The notes beneath the pieces are model-generated. The model saw only the letters and a list, made by a program, of their open reading frames with translations. It made no database searches and was not told the origin of the DNA. This document shows, piece after piece, positions 17,616-26,320 of a stretch of 64,000 nt of DNA; the first letter of the stretch is position 1, and each line of letters starts with the position of its first letter. The DNA lies in assembly GCF_000250675.2 (NCBI RefSeq), contig NC_018681.1, positions 1,178,001 to 1,242,000 on the forward strand. Direction: 5' to 3'. Position numbers and translations under genes: made by a program. Source of the stretch: Nocardia brasiliensis ATCC 700358 (GTDB lineage Bacteria; Actinomycetota; Actinomycetes; Mycobacteriales; Mycobacteriaceae).

Positions 17616-18974
17616 ATGTACCCGTCTGCGCCCTCGTTCGACACCCGGGGGTTCGAAGCCACGCGGGGGTTCGATCCTGTGCGCGGTTTCGGCCCGGCGC
17701 CGGTGTTCGACCCCGGGCGGGCGCCGCATGCGCGGATGGTCCGGCGCTCGGGCGGCCGGATCGTCGGCGGGGTGGCGGGCGGCATCGCCGATCACCTCGG
17801 CATCGACGTCTTCAAGGTACGGATCGCCTTCGTGCTGCTGTCCGCGTTCGGCGCGGGCATCGTCACCTACGGGTTGCTGTGGATCTTCACCCCCGGCGGC
17901 AACGATGTGGTGAAGGCCTCCGGCTCGGAGCGGCGGCAGGCGATCGGCCTGGCCCTGCTCGGGCTCGCGCTCGCGGTCGGCGTGTCCTGGTTGTTCAGCG
18001 GGACCGCGGCGAGTGTGATCGTGCCGATCATCGTGGTGGCCATCGGCGCGGCGCTGGTCTGGCGCGAGTACGACGCCGACGGCCCGCGCTCGCTGCTCGG
18101 CCTGCCCGCCCGTCCCTCGGTGGTGACCTGGGCGCGCATCGTCGCGGGCGGCACGCTGATCGTGGCGGGACTCGGCGTGGTGGTGCTGGCCCGGATCGAT
18201 CTGAGCTCGCTCGGGTCCGCGCTCGTCGCGGTGGCGGTCACCCTGGTCGGGGCGGCGCTGCTGACGGTGCCGCTCTGGCTGCGCATGATGCGGGCGTTGA
18301 ACGCCGAGCGCGCGGCGCGCATCCGCAACGAGGAACGCGAGGAGATCGCCTCACACCTGCACGATTCCGTCTTGCAGACGCTGGCCCTGATCCAGCGTCA
18401 GGCCGATGACCCGCAGGAGGTGGCGCGGCTGGCGCGCAGCCAGGAGCGGGAGCTGCGCAAGTGGTTGTTCGAGGACGCGGGGCCCGCGCAGTCGAGTCTG
18501 GCCGCCGCGCTGCGCACCATCGCGGGCGAAGTAGAGGACCAGCACGGTGTGAAGGTCGCCCCGGTGACCGTCGGCGACGTCTCGATGGATCTCGGCGACA
18601 CCGGATCCGGCCTGCCCAAGGAACATTTCACCGCGCTGCTCGGCGCCAGCCGGGAGGCGCTGGTCAACGCCGCGAAGCACGCGGGCGTCCCGGAGATCGA
18701 TCTCTTCGCCGAGACCGAACCCCATCAGGTGAGCATCTTCGTGCGCGACCGCGGCACCGGTTTCGACGCCGCGGCGGTACCGCAGGACCGGCAGGGGTTG
18801 GCCAAGTCCATTCGCGGCCGCATCGAACGCCGCGGTGGTCAAGTGGAGATCCTGTCCCATCCGGGACGCGGCACCGAGGTACGAATCTTCATGCCGCGCA
18901 CGGATTCCGGCGGCCAAGAGGACGTGGCCGCCGAGCAGCCGGCGCAGGCCGAAGTCCGGCAACCCGTGCCGTGA
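17616..18974 (+). CDS. PspC-domain sensor histidine kinase
   Basis: 452 residues. After ~40 residues of Gly/Phe/Pro-rich sequence comes a PspC domain (RIVGGVAGGIADHLGIDVFKVRIAFV), then about five membrane helices to ~230. The kinase part follows: the dimerisation helix EEREEIASHLHDSVLQTLALIQ with the phosphorylated histidine in HLHDS, then an HATPase domain with N (SREALVNAAKHAG) and G1 (VRDRGTGFD) boxes. This HisKA_3-like architecture pairs with LuxR/NarL-type regulators. The gene for one begins 92 bp downstream. The PspC domain in both divergent products implies that the two sense one envelope signal. Confidence 0.9.
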   Translation: MYPSAPSFDTRGFEATRGFDPVRGFGPAPVFDPGRAPHARMVRRSGGRIVGGVAGGIADHLGIDVFKVRIAFVLLSAFGAGIVTYGLLWIFTPGGNDVVKASGSERRQAIGLALLGLALAVGVSWLFSGTAASVIVPIIVVAIGAALVWREYDADGPRSLLGLPARPSVVTWARIVAGGTLIVAGLGVVVLARIDLSSLGSALVAVAVTLVGAALLTVPLWLRMMRALNAERAARIRNEEREEIASHLHDSVLQTLALIQRQADDPQEVARLARSQERELRKWLFEDAGPAQSSLAAALRTIAGEVEDQHGVKVAPVTVGDVSMDLGDTGSGLPKEHFTALLGASREALVNAAKHAGVPEIDLFAETEPHQVSIFVRDRGTGFDAAAVPQDRQGLAKSIRGRIERRGGQVEILSHPGRGTEVRIFMPRTDSGGQEDVAAEQPAQAEVRQPVP

Positions 18975-19066
18975 CGATTTTTCATTAGACTCAGCGTGCG
19001 GCCGGTGGCCCGCGGCGACAGCGCGGTGGCTTTCATGTCCGGCGGAGTACGCGGAGAGGCGGATAG

Positions 19067-19708
19067 GTGACCGTGCGAGTCTTTCTCGTCGACGATCACG
19101 CAGTGTTCCGGTCGGGTGTGCGGGCGGAGTTGAGCAGAGAAACCGACATGGAAGTGGTCGGTGAGGCGGGCGGGGTGGCCGAGGCGATCGCCGGGATCAA
19201 CACGGCGAAGCCGGATGTGGTGCTGCTCGACGTGCACATGCCCGACGGTGGCGGCGTCGCGGTGCTCGGCGGCATCGAGGACGGGCCGGTGTGCCTGGCC
19301 CTGAGTGTGTCCGATGCGGCCGAAGACGTGATCGCGGTGATCCGGGCGGGTGCCAGAGGCTATGTGACCAAGACGATTTCGGGCGCCGAACTGGCCGACG
19401 GCATCCGGCGGGTGGCGGGCGGCGACGCCGTGTTCAGCCCGCGTCTGGCCGGTTTCGTGCTGGACTCGTTCACCGGTAAGTCGCCGGTTCCGGAACCGCC
19501 GCTGGATCCGGAACTGGATTCGCTGACCCCGCGGGAACTCGAGGTGCTGCGCCTGCTCGCGCGTGGCTACACCTATCGGGAGATCGCCGAAAACCTGTTC
19601 ATCTCGGTGAAAACCGTGGAGACCCACGCCTCCAACGTGCTGCGCAAAACCCAGCAGTCCAATCGCAACGCGCTCACCCGCTGGGCGCATCGGCGCCGCA
19701 TCGACTGA
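19067..19708 (+). CDS. LuxR/NarL-family response regulator
   Basis: 213 residues. The receiver domain (1-120) has the acidic pair DD in FLVDDH, the phospho-acceptor Asp in VVLLDVHMPDGGG (~residue 53), the Ser/Thr switch (ALSVSD) and the Lys in YVTKT. The C-terminal LuxR helix-turn-helix (150-205) reads LTPRELEVLRLLARGYTYREIAENLFISVKTVETHASNVLRK. It is the cognate regulator for the PspC histidine kinase just upstream. The GTG at 19067 is preceded by GGAGAGG. Confidence 0.93.
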   Translation: MTVRVFLVDDHAVFRSGVRAELSRETDMEVVGEAGGVAEAIAGINTAKPDVVLLDVHMPDGGGVAVLGGIEDGPVCLALSVSDAAEDVIAVIRAGARGYVTKTISGAELADGIRRVAGGDAVFSPRLAGFVLDSFTGKSPVPEPPLDPELDSLTPRELEVLRLLARGYTYREIAENLFISVKTVETHASNVLRKTQQSNRNALTRWAHRRRID

Positions 19709-19730
19709 GTTCACCGCACGCGAACGGCCG

Positions 19731-19751
19731 CCCGCTCCGAGCGGGTTGTCT
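19731..19751. terminator. Small hairpin between converging response regulator and kinase genes
   Basis: CCCGCT-CCG-AGCGGG followed by TTGTCTT. It is a plausible weak terminator for the response regulator gene. Confidence 0.5.
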
Positions 19752-19765
19752 TGGGGCAGAGGTGC

Positions 19766-20887
19766 TTACATCACCGCGACGATGATCGCGATGATGATGA
19801 TCAGGCCGATCAGCAGGCCGACGGCGATGGCCAGCGGAGCGCTGCTCGGCTGCGGGGCCTTCGTGCGCTGCGGGGCGGGGGCCGCCGCGGCGCTCGCGGG
19901 GGTGCGATGCGGGCGGGGTAACGGGGTGGAGTGCGGGCTGCGTAAGCCGGAGGCGGAATTGCGGGCCGCCCACGCCGGAATCGTGCCGTCCTCGGTGCGC
20001 ACCGGCGCGCCGAGAATGTACGGACCGGTGCCGGGACCGAAAGCGGCGGTGAGGATTTCGTCTCTGGCCTCGGCCATCGTCGGCCGTCGCTGCGGGGCGG
20101 GCTCCATCATGTGCAGCAGCGCCTCGGTGAGCATGCCGCTGCGGGTGGGCGGGATGATCTGCGCCATGGCCGCACGGGTCACCACGACGTCCTGGTCCTC
20201 GTCGAAACCGAACGGCGGTTGCCCCTCGATCGCGGTGTAGAGCGTGGCGCCGAGGGAGAACACGTCGCTGGCCTTGGTCGGCTGGGCGCCGCGCGCCACC
20301 TCCGGCGGCAGGTAGGCGGGGGTGCCGGTGATCACGCCGTCGGGTTCGTCGGAGTGCTCGCCCGCGCCGCGCGAGATGCCGAAGTCGCTGAGCTTGGCCA
20401 TGCCGACGATCGGACCGCGGTCGGCGACAAGGATGTTGCCGGGCTTGATGTCGCGGTGCACGATGCCCGCCGCGTGTGCCGTGGCCAACGCGTCGGCCAC
20501 CTGCGCGCCGATCTGCGCCACCTCGATCGGGGGGAGGGTTTCGACCAGCGCGAGCGCCTTGGCGACGCTGCGGGACGGCAGGTGTTCCATCACCAGCCAC
20601 GGTTCGCCGGCCTCCAGCACCACGTCGTAGACGGCGATCGCGTGCTCGTGCGAGAGCTTGGCGGCGACCCGGCCCTCGTGCATGATCTGGCTGCGGATCT
20701 CGTTGGCCTCTTGCTCGTCGAGCCCGGCCGTCGAGATGACCTGCTTGATCGCGACATCCCGATCGAGCAGCCGGTCGTGCGCGAGCCAGACCGCGCCCAT
20801 GCCACCTCCGCCCGCCTTCGACTGCAGCCGGTAGCGGCCGGCGACGAGGTAGTCGGGGCCGACGATGGGACGAGCGCGTTCGGTCAC
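19766..20887 (-). CDS. Membrane-anchored Ser/Thr protein kinase
   Basis: About 373 residues from the GTG at 20887. The N-terminal kinase domain (15-275) has the glycine loop AGGGGMGAVW, Lys48 in VAIK, the catalytic loop HRDIKPGN, DFG, the activation segment ITGTPAYLPPE and DVFSLG. A Pro/Ala linker follows, and the protein ends with a single membrane helix (LAIAVGLLIGLIIIIAIIVAVM) at the very C-terminus. There is therefore no extracellular sensor, unlike PknB-type kinases. It is tail-anchored and probably signals from the inner face of the membrane. Confidence 0.92.
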   Translation of the reverse strand: MTERARPIVGPDYLVAGRYRLQSKAGGGGMGAVWLAHDRLLDRDVAIKQVISTAGLDEQEANEIRSQIMHEGRVAAKLSHEHAIAVYDVVLEAGEPWLVMEHLPSRSVAKALALVETLPPIEVAQIGAQVADALATAHAAGIVHRDIKPGNILVADRGPIVGMAKLSDFGISRGAGEHSDEPDGVITGTPAYLPPEVARGAQPTKASDVFSLGATLYTAIEGQPPFGFDEDQDVVVTRAAMAQIIPPTRSGMLTEALLHMMEPAPQRRPTMAEARDEILTAAFGPGTGPYILGAPVRTEDGTIPAWAARNSASGLRSPHSTPLPRPHRTPASAAAAPAPQRTKAPQPSSAPLAIAVGLLIGLIIIIAIIVAVM

Positions 20888-21072
20888 GGGTGCGAGGGTA
20901 GCGGAAAATGGGCTTAGCTGGCCTGATTCGTGGCGACACCGCATGCCGCCGTCGCACCCGCATAACGACCGGGTAGCGCGGCCGTCGTTGTACAACGGCC
21001 GCGTTTCGAAATCGCCGCCCGCGGGTGCGCCCTCTTGACGGAACCCGGGGGTCGGTTTCTACTGAGCAGGTA

Positions 21073-21088
21073 TCGAACGTATATTCGA
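21073..21088. promoter_or_regulatory. LexA-type SOS box upstream of imuA'
   Basis: TCGAAC-GTAT-ATTCGA, one base from the mycobacterial LexA consensus TCGAAC-N4-GTTCGA. It lies 61 bp before the imuA' start. Confidence 0.88.
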
Positions 21089-21149
21089 TTACGGATCGAT
21101 AGCTGAGTCGGTGCCGACCCGGGTCCATCGTGGGAAGTAGGTGGTAGGG

Positions 21150-21938
21150 ATGGGTTCGGATGCGCGAACGCAGGCGGGGGCGCAACCGCGGGGCTCGTCG
21201 CCGTCGGCCGGTCGTCAGGCCGGGCCGACCCTGGCTGAGCTGCGCAGGAAGATGGCGGCCATCCCCGGGCGCGGTGCGGCGGCGGTCGAGCGGGCGCCGG
21301 TGGAGACGCGGTTGCGCCGGGAGGTGCTCGCGGTGCCGCCGCCGCTCGCCGAGTTGTTGCCGGACGGTGGGCTGGCCAAAGGTTCCGTCGTGTCCTACAC
21401 CGGGGCGCGTTCGCTGCTCGCCGGGCTGGTCGCCGCGGTGACCGGAGCCGGCGGCCATGCCGCGGTGGTCGGGGTGCCGCGGCTCGGCCTGCTCGCCGCG
21501 GCGGAGATGGGCGCCCAGCTGGAGCGGCTCGCCGTGATCGCCGACCCGGGCCAGGACCCGGTGGAGGTGGCCGCCGTCCTGCTCGACGGTCTCGACCTGG
21601 TCGTGCTCGGCCTGAGCGGCGCGGCGGTGCCGCCCGCCCGCACCAGGGTGATCGCCGCGCGCGCCCGCAACAAGGGCTCGACCCTGGTGGTCACCGACGG
21701 TCGCTGGCCCGGTCCCGCCCTGCGGCTCGACGCGCGCGTCGCCGGTTATGCGGGGCTCGGCCGGGGCCGGGGCCGCCTGCGCGCCCTCGGCCTGGAGGTC
21801 GAGGTGCGTGGCAAGGAGGGGCAGCCCCGGCGCGGCAGACTCGACCTGTGTTCGCGGGCGGGCCGGGTCGAATGGGTCCGGCACGAGACGAGCCGGCGGG
21901 CCGTGCCGGTGGTCGACGCCGGCGAGGCAGCCTCGTGA
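21150..21938 (+). CDS. imuA': Mutasome accessory protein ImuA'
   Basis: 262 residues from the ATG at 21150 (a GTG at 21141 is also in frame). The Arg/Ala-rich sequence has a degenerate RecA-like core: LPDGGLAKGSVVSYTGARSLLAGLV stands where RecA has its Walker A loop, but the G-x4-GK[ST] motif is lost. Family knowledge: ImuA' is needed, with ImuB and DnaE2, for damage-induced mutagenesis and binds ImuB; in mycobacteria it is the Rv3395c product. The LexA box upstream predicts induction by DNA damage. The next gene, imuB, begins one base after the stop. Confidence 0.9.
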   Translation: MGSDARTQAGAQPRGSSPSAGRQAGPTLAELRRKMAAIPGRGAAAVERAPVETRLRREVLAVPPPLAELLPDGGLAKGSVVSYTGARSLLAGLVAAVTGAGGHAAVVGVPRLGLLAAAEMGAQLERLAVIADPGQDPVEVAAVLLDGLDLVVLGLSGAAVPPARTRVIAARARNKGSTLVVTDGRWPGPALRLDARVAGYAGLGRGRGRLRALGLEVEVRGKEGQPRRGRLDLCSRAGRVEWVRHETSRRAVPVVDAGEAAS

Positions 21939-21939
21939 G

Positions 21940-23577
21940 GTGCCCGGCCTCCTTGCGCGGGAACGGCTCAGCGGCACCATGATTCGTCCGAAGTCGGGAA
22001 AGCCGGCCCGGGTGCTCGCGTTGTGGTGCCCGGATTGGCCTGCGGTCGCCGCGGCGGCGCCGGCCGGGATACCCGCGACGCGGCCGGTGGCGGTGCTGTT
22101 CGCCAACCGGGTGGTCGCGTGTTCGGCGGTCGCGCGCACCGACGGGGTGCGGCGCGGACTCAAGCGCCGGGAGGCGCAGGCCCGTTGCCCCGATCTGTTT
22201 CTCGCCCAAGCGGATCCGGATCGGGACGCGCGGTTGTTCGAGCCGGTGGTGGCGGCGGTGGACGAGACGGTGCCCGGTGTGGAGGTGTTGCGGCCGGGTC
22301 TGCTGGTGCTCGGGGCCCGGGGTGCCGCAAGGTTTTTCGGCTCCGAGGAGGTGGCGGCCGAGCGACTGGTCGACACCGCGGCCGCCGCCGGAGTGGAGGC
22401 GCAGGTCGGCATCGCCGACGAGGTGTCCACGGCGGTGATCGCCGCCCGCCGCGGCGTGCTGGTGCCCGCCGGGCACGGCGCGCGCTTCCTGGCGCCGCTG
22501 CCGGTACACGAGCTGGCGGTCGAGCCGAGCTTGGCCGCCCCGGAGCGAACCGACCTGGTGGATCTGTTGCACCGCTTGGGTTTACGCCGGATCGGTGATT
22601 TCGCCGCGCTGGCCACCGCCGAGGTGGCCTCGCGCTTCGGCGCGGACGCGGTGCTCGCGCACCGCAGCGCCAACGCGGAGCCGGAGCGCCCGCCCGCCGC
22701 GCGGCAGCCGCCGAAAGACCTGGCGGTGGAGTATCCCTGCGATCCGCCGATCGAGCGGGTGGACGCCGCCGCGTTTGCGGGCCGCCTGCTCGCCACCCGC
22801 CTGCACGCCGCGCTCGCGGCCGCCGGACTGGCCTGTACCCGGCTGTCGATTTTCGCCGAAACCGAAGCGGGGGAGGAGCTTTCCCGGATCTGGCGCTGTG
22901 CGGAGCCGCTGACCCCGGAGGGCACCGCGGACCGGGTGCGCTGGCAGCTCGACGGCTGGCTCACCCACCGGGACCGGCCCACCGCCCCGATCGTCCGGCT
23001 GCGCCTGGACCCGGTCGAGGTGGTGGCCGCGGGCGCGCTGCAACTCGGCCTGTGGGGCGGCGTGGGCGAACAGGACGAGCGGGCCCGTCGTGCGCTCATC
23101 CGGGTGCAGGGCCTGCTCGGCGGGGAAGCGGTGCGGGTCGGCGTGCTCAGCGGCGGACGCGGCCCCACCGAGCGTGTCACCATGGTCGCGCTGGGCGACG
23201 AACTCGTGCCCGCCACCGATCCGGCGCTGCCGTGGCCCGGCCGGCTGCCGGAGCCCGCGCCCGCGCTGATCCTGCTGCACCGCCCGGTGGTGCACCTGGA
23301 GGACGCCGACGGCATGCCGATCCGGATCACCGAACGCGCGTTGTTCAGCGCCGACCCGTCCCGCCTGCGCTGGGGCAGCAGGCAGTGGCAGCTGGCCGGG
23401 TGGGCCGGACCGTGGCCGGTGGACGAGCGCTGGTGGGAAGCCTCCGAAAAAGCTGACGGCGCAGCCACTTTCACGGCCCGCGCCCAGGTGCAGCTGGACG
23501 GCGCGGCCGCCGAGGTACGGGTGCTGCTGCTGCTCTACTACGACGAGAACTGGCGCGCGGAAGGGCTTTACGACTGA
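21940..23577 (+). CDS. imuB: Y-family polymerase-like mutasome hub ImuB
   Basis: 545 residues from the GTG at 21940, directly after the imuA' stop (TGAGGTG); an ATG at 21979 is the alternative. The start VLALWCPDWPAVAAAA replaces the catalytic acidic motif of Y-family polymerases, and the second acidic pair is also absent, so no polymerase activity is expected. A beta-clamp-binding motif is seen at residues 368-373 (QLGLWG), agreeing with mycobacterial ImuB. The C-terminal half is the hub that contacts ImuA' and DnaE2. Its last 10 bp overlap, tail to tail, the end of a methyltransferase gene. Confidence 0.92.
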   Translation: MPGLLARERLSGTMIRPKSGKPARVLALWCPDWPAVAAAAPAGIPATRPVAVLFANRVVACSAVARTDGVRRGLKRREAQARCPDLFLAQADPDRDARLFEPVVAAVDETVPGVEVLRPGLLVLGARGAARFFGSEEVAAERLVDTAAAAGVEAQVGIADEVSTAVIAARRGVLVPAGHGARFLAPLPVHELAVEPSLAAPERTDLVDLLHRLGLRRIGDFAALATAEVASRFGADAVLAHRSANAEPERPPAARQPPKDLAVEYPCDPPIERVDAAAFAGRLLATRLHAALAAAGLACTRLSIFAETEAGEELSRIWRCAEPLTPEGTADRVRWQLDGWLTHRDRPTAPIVRLRLDPVEVVAAGALQLGLWGGVGEQDERARRALIRVQGLLGGEAVRVGVLSGGRGPTERVTMVALGDELVPATDPALPWPGRLPEPAPALILLHRPVVHLEDADGMPIRITERALFSADPSRLRWGSRQWQLAGWAGPWPVDERWWEASEKADGAATFTARAQVQLDGAAAEVRVLLLLYYDENWRAEGLYD

Positions 23578-24272
23578 GGCCGGGTCCACACCGAAGCCAT
23601 GGTGAACGGCTGCCCCAGCAGGTGCGCCCACTTCGGTTTCGCGGCCAGCCAGGCCTCGTCGATCAGCGCCTCGGCGAATTCGGTGAGCACCCAGCCCGCG
23701 TCCAGCGCCGCGGTCAGGTGCTCGCTGAGCAGATGCAGGTTGGTGCTGATCGCCACCGGTTCGCCGCCGGCCGGGGTGTAGTGCGTCGGCATGCCGGTCA
23801 CCATCATGAACTGGGGGTGGAAGCTGACCAGCACGCACCGCGCGCCGGGTGCGGCGAGCCGCCAGGCCTCGGCGTAGAACGGCGCCAACTCGGGCAGGTG
23901 CTCGTCGACCAGCGAGGCGATGATCAGGTCGTAGGCCCCGCCGCGCAGTCCGGTGTCGCGCACGTCGCCGGTGGTGAGCGTGCTGTGGGCGCCGCGCTGC
24001 GCGGCCCGCTTCAGCATCTGGGTGCTCACATCGACCCCGTCGATCTCTTCGACGCCCTGGGTGCGCAGCCAGGCGCCGGTCCGTCCGGTCCCGCAGCCGA
24101 GGTCGGCGGCCCGCCGCGCCCGGGCCCACTCCGGGCGGCGCAGGCGAGTCAGCAGCGCGATATCCATCTCGTCCATGACCGTGTTCTCGTACGTCGGCGC
24201 CCAGCCGTCGTATCCGGTGGCCACGTCGACGGTGGGATAGTTTCGGCGGTCGTACTCCGCGAAGGACGGCAT
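23568..24272 (-). CDS. Class I SAM-dependent methyltransferase
   Basis: 234 residues from the ATG at 24272, with motif I ADLGCGTGRTGAWL near residue 53, the acidic motif II end in IDGVDVSTQML, and motif III-type LIIASLVDEHLPELAPF. It resembles the type 11/25 small-molecule methyltransferases; the substrate cannot be told. The start lies 7 bases after AATACT, suggesting a leaderless mRNA. It diverges from an alpha/beta-hydrolase gene and overlaps the imuB end by 10 bp in antisense. Confidence 0.85.
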   Translation of the reverse strand: MPSFAEYDRRNYPTVDVATGYDGWAPTYENTVMDEMDIALLTRLRRPEWARARRAADLGCGTGRTGAWLRTQGVEEIDGVDVSTQMLKRAAQRGAHSTLTTGDVRDTGLRGGAYDLIIASLVDEHLPELAPFYAEAWRLAAPGARCVLVSFHPQFMMVTGMPTHYTPAGGEPVAISTNLHLLSEHLTAALDAGWVLTEFAEALIDEAWLAAKPKWAHLLGQPFTMASVWTRPQS

Positions 24273-24418
24273 GCCCGGAGTATTGCGCGGCACAACGGGT
24301 TTCGCCAGGAAGTTTCCCGCCGGCGCCGTCGGCTGAGCGGATCTGTGCCGCTCGGCGCACGTGATCCGGGTGACAAGTCGCAGGTCCGGCCGCCGCGACC
24401 CCGGTACCCTCGAAGATC

Positions 24419-25174
24419 GTGGATCTGACGGTGGCCGAGCTGGCATGCGGTGACGTGCGGATCGCCTACCGGGACTCGGGGGCGACCGCGGGTTCCGGCG
24501 TGCCCGTGGTGCTGGTGCACGGCATGGGCGGGGACGGGCACACCTGGGACCGGTTCGCACGGACCCTGGTGCAGGCGGGTCGCCGGGTGATCATCCCCGA
24601 TCTGCGCGGCCACGGCCGCAGCGCGCACACCGAGTCGTATCGGTTCGACGAGTTCGGCGCCGATGTGCTGGCCCTGTGCGAGCGGCTGGAGCTGACCTCG
24701 GTGGATCTGGTCGGCCATTCGCTGGGCGGCTACGCCGTCTCCTGCGTCGCGCAGGAGCGTCCCGAACTGGTGCGCCGTCTGGTCATCGAGGAATGCCCGC
24801 TGCCGTTGCAGTCCGGTGCCGAGGAATTACGCCTGACCCGGCGTTTCCCGACCGTGCCCGAACTCTGGCACGCCACCTCGAGCCTGGTCCGGCATCCGCG
24901 CGCGGTGCTGGCCTTCGACCGGTCCATGACCAGGACCGCGCTCGAGCAGTTCCGCAAGCCGAACCCGGAGTGGTGGGACCGGCTGGCCGACATCACCGCG
25001 TCGACGCTGGTGCTGCGCGGCGGGCCCGGCGGCATGGTCGACCCGGTGAAGCTCGAGTTCCTGCGCACCGCCGTCCCCGACTGCACGGTCACCGCGTTCA
25101 CCTGTGGCCACAGCATCCACCGCGACCGCTATCGCGAGTTCGCCGCCGCCGTGCACCCGTTCCTCGCCGCCTGA
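24419..25174 (+). CDS. Alpha/beta-fold hydrolase
   Basis: 251 residues, complete fold. Oxyanion-hole motif HGMGGDGHTW near residue 38, DLRGHGRS, nucleophile elbow GHSLGG (~105) and a C-terminal histidine in FTCGHSIHRDR. The usual acid after strand 7 is in a Gly-rich stretch (VLRGGPGGMVDP), so the acid position is less clear. Substrate unknown. The GTG at 24419 is the first start; no strong ribosome site is seen. Confidence 0.85.
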   Translation: MDLTVAELACGDVRIAYRDSGATAGSGVPVVLVHGMGGDGHTWDRFARTLVQAGRRVIIPDLRGHGRSAHTESYRFDEFGADVLALCERLELTSVDLVGHSLGGYAVSCVAQERPELVRRLVIEECPLPLQSGAEELRLTRRFPTVPELWHATSSLVRHPRAVLAFDRSMTRTALEQFRKPNPEWWDRLADITASTLVLRGGPGGMVDPVKLEFLRTAVPDCTVTAFTCGHSIHRDRYREFAAAVHPFLAA

Positions 25175-25193
25175 GTTCGTCGAGCGGCTCGGC

Positions 25194-26165
25194 TCACCAG
25201 TGGGTGCCGGGCACCCAGCGGGCCGCGCGGCGCAGGGCGGTGCCGGTGACGCGGCGGGCCGCCGAGCGCGGACGCGGTTCCGCTGGGGACACCACGGGTT
25301 CGGCGTTGTCCTCGGTCTCCTCCACCTGTTCGCCCTTGGCCGCGGGGGAGTCCGGCAGGGCGCGGTAGTAGCGGTGCAGGATCCGGTCGCGGAACTTGGG
25401 CGTGAGCAGCGCGCCGTATTCGGCGAAGGTACCCAGCGGCACGTCGATGCGCTTGGGGCGTTCGGTCAGCGCGCGCACGATGGTCGCCGCGGCCCACTCG
25501 GGGGATTCGGACGGTCCCTGGTCGCCGCTCGGGGTGATCATCGGGGTACGCACCAGCGGCATGTGGATGGTGGTGAAGGTGACGCCGTCGGCCATCGTCT
25601 CCACCGAGGCCACCTCGGCGAATTTGTCCAGCGCGGCCTTGCTGGCCAGGTAAGCGGCGAAGCGTGGCGTCGCCACCTGCACGCCCGCGCTGCTGATGTT
25701 GACGATGTGGCCGAACTTGCGCTCGCGCATCTGCGGCAGCAGGGCCAGCGTCAGCCGCAGCGCGCCGAAGTAGTTGACCGCCATGGTCCGTTCGAAGTCG
25801 TGCAGCCGGTCGGTGGAGCGGTGGATGGCGCGCCGGATCGACCGGCCCGCGTTGTTCACCAGCATGTCGACGTGGCCGTGTTCGTCGAGGATGGTCTTCA
25901 CGGCGTGATCGACCGAGTCGGAGTCGGTGACGTCGCACTGGTAGGCGTACGCGCTGCCGCCCGCGGCCTTGATCTCCTCGACCACGCTCGCGAGTTCGTC
26001 GGCGCGGCGCGCGAGCAGGAACACCGTGGCGCCCTTGCCCGCGACGGCGATCGCGGCCGCCCGGCCGATACCGGACGAGGCGCCGGTGATCAGGACATGC
26101 CGTCCGGCGATATCACGGTTACGGCGGCGACGTGCGCCGGCAGCGTCAGCGGAGGCCTCGGTCAT
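25194..26165 (-). CDS. Short-chain dehydrogenase/reductase
   Basis: 323 residues. Rossmann fold with TGASSGIG (25-32), the NNAG motif, the catalytic Ser in NISSAGVQ, and Tyr/Lys in YLASK. The last ~70 residues are a polar, arginine-rich tail not seen in typical 250-residue SDRs. The sequence resembles the reductase module of mycobacterial acyl-CoA reductases (AcrA1/Rv3391 type), so a lipid aldehyde/ketone substrate is plausible. The ATG at 26165 follows AAAGGAG. A perfect palindrome lies 30 bp upstream. Confidence 0.88.
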   Translation of the reverse strand: MTEASADAAGARRRRNRDIAGRHVLITGASSGIGRAAAIAVAGKGATVFLLARRADELASVVEEIKAAGGSAYAYQCDVTDSDSVDHAVKTILDEHGHVDMLVNNAGRSIRRAIHRSTDRLHDFERTMAVNYFGALRLTLALLPQMRERKFGHIVNISSAGVQVATPRFAAYLASKAALDKFAEVASVETMADGVTFTTIHMPLVRTPMITPSGDQGPSESPEWAAATIVRALTERPKRIDVPLGTFAEYGALLTPKFRDRILHRYYRALPDSPAAKGEQVEETEDNAEPVVSPAEPRPRSAARRVTGTALRRAARWVPGTHW

Positions 26166-26194
26166 CGCTGCTCCTTTGCAGGTTGTTTGGCACG

Positions 26195-26214
26195 AACTTA
26201 CTCCGAAGTAAGTT
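26195..26214. promoter_or_regulatory. 20-bp palindrome upstream of the SDR gene, TetR-type operator candidate
   Basis: AACTTACT-CCGA-AGTAAGTT, perfect 8-bp arms. It lies 29 bp upstream of the SDR start and 80 bp before the leftward edge of the SOS box of the divergent unit. No repressor gene is adjacent, so the regulator is elsewhere. Confidence 0.65.
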
Positions 26215-26294
26215 TACCTGCCAAGTGGTGCTGATCACTTTCCGGGGCGGCGGTCGAGGTGGTGAACACGGGTCGAACAACCCCTCGAAATCGA

Positions 26295-26310
26295 TCGAAC
26301 ATATGTGCGA
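26295..26310. promoter_or_regulatory. LexA-type SOS box before the dnaE2 unit
   Basis: TCGAAC-ATAT-GTGCGA, one base from TCGAAC-N4-GTTCGA. It overlaps a -10 candidate GATACT (26309-26314), which lies 6 bases before the ATG at 26321, so LexA binding would block the promoter of the small gene and dnaE2. Confidence 0.8.
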
Positions 26311-26320
26311 TACTCGGCGC

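Noticed and set aside
19674..23474. A 1266-codon minus-strand frame across the kinase, imuA' and imuB
   Set aside because: It crosses three real genes in different frames and contains runs of Arg/Pro/Ser without any recognisable motif.
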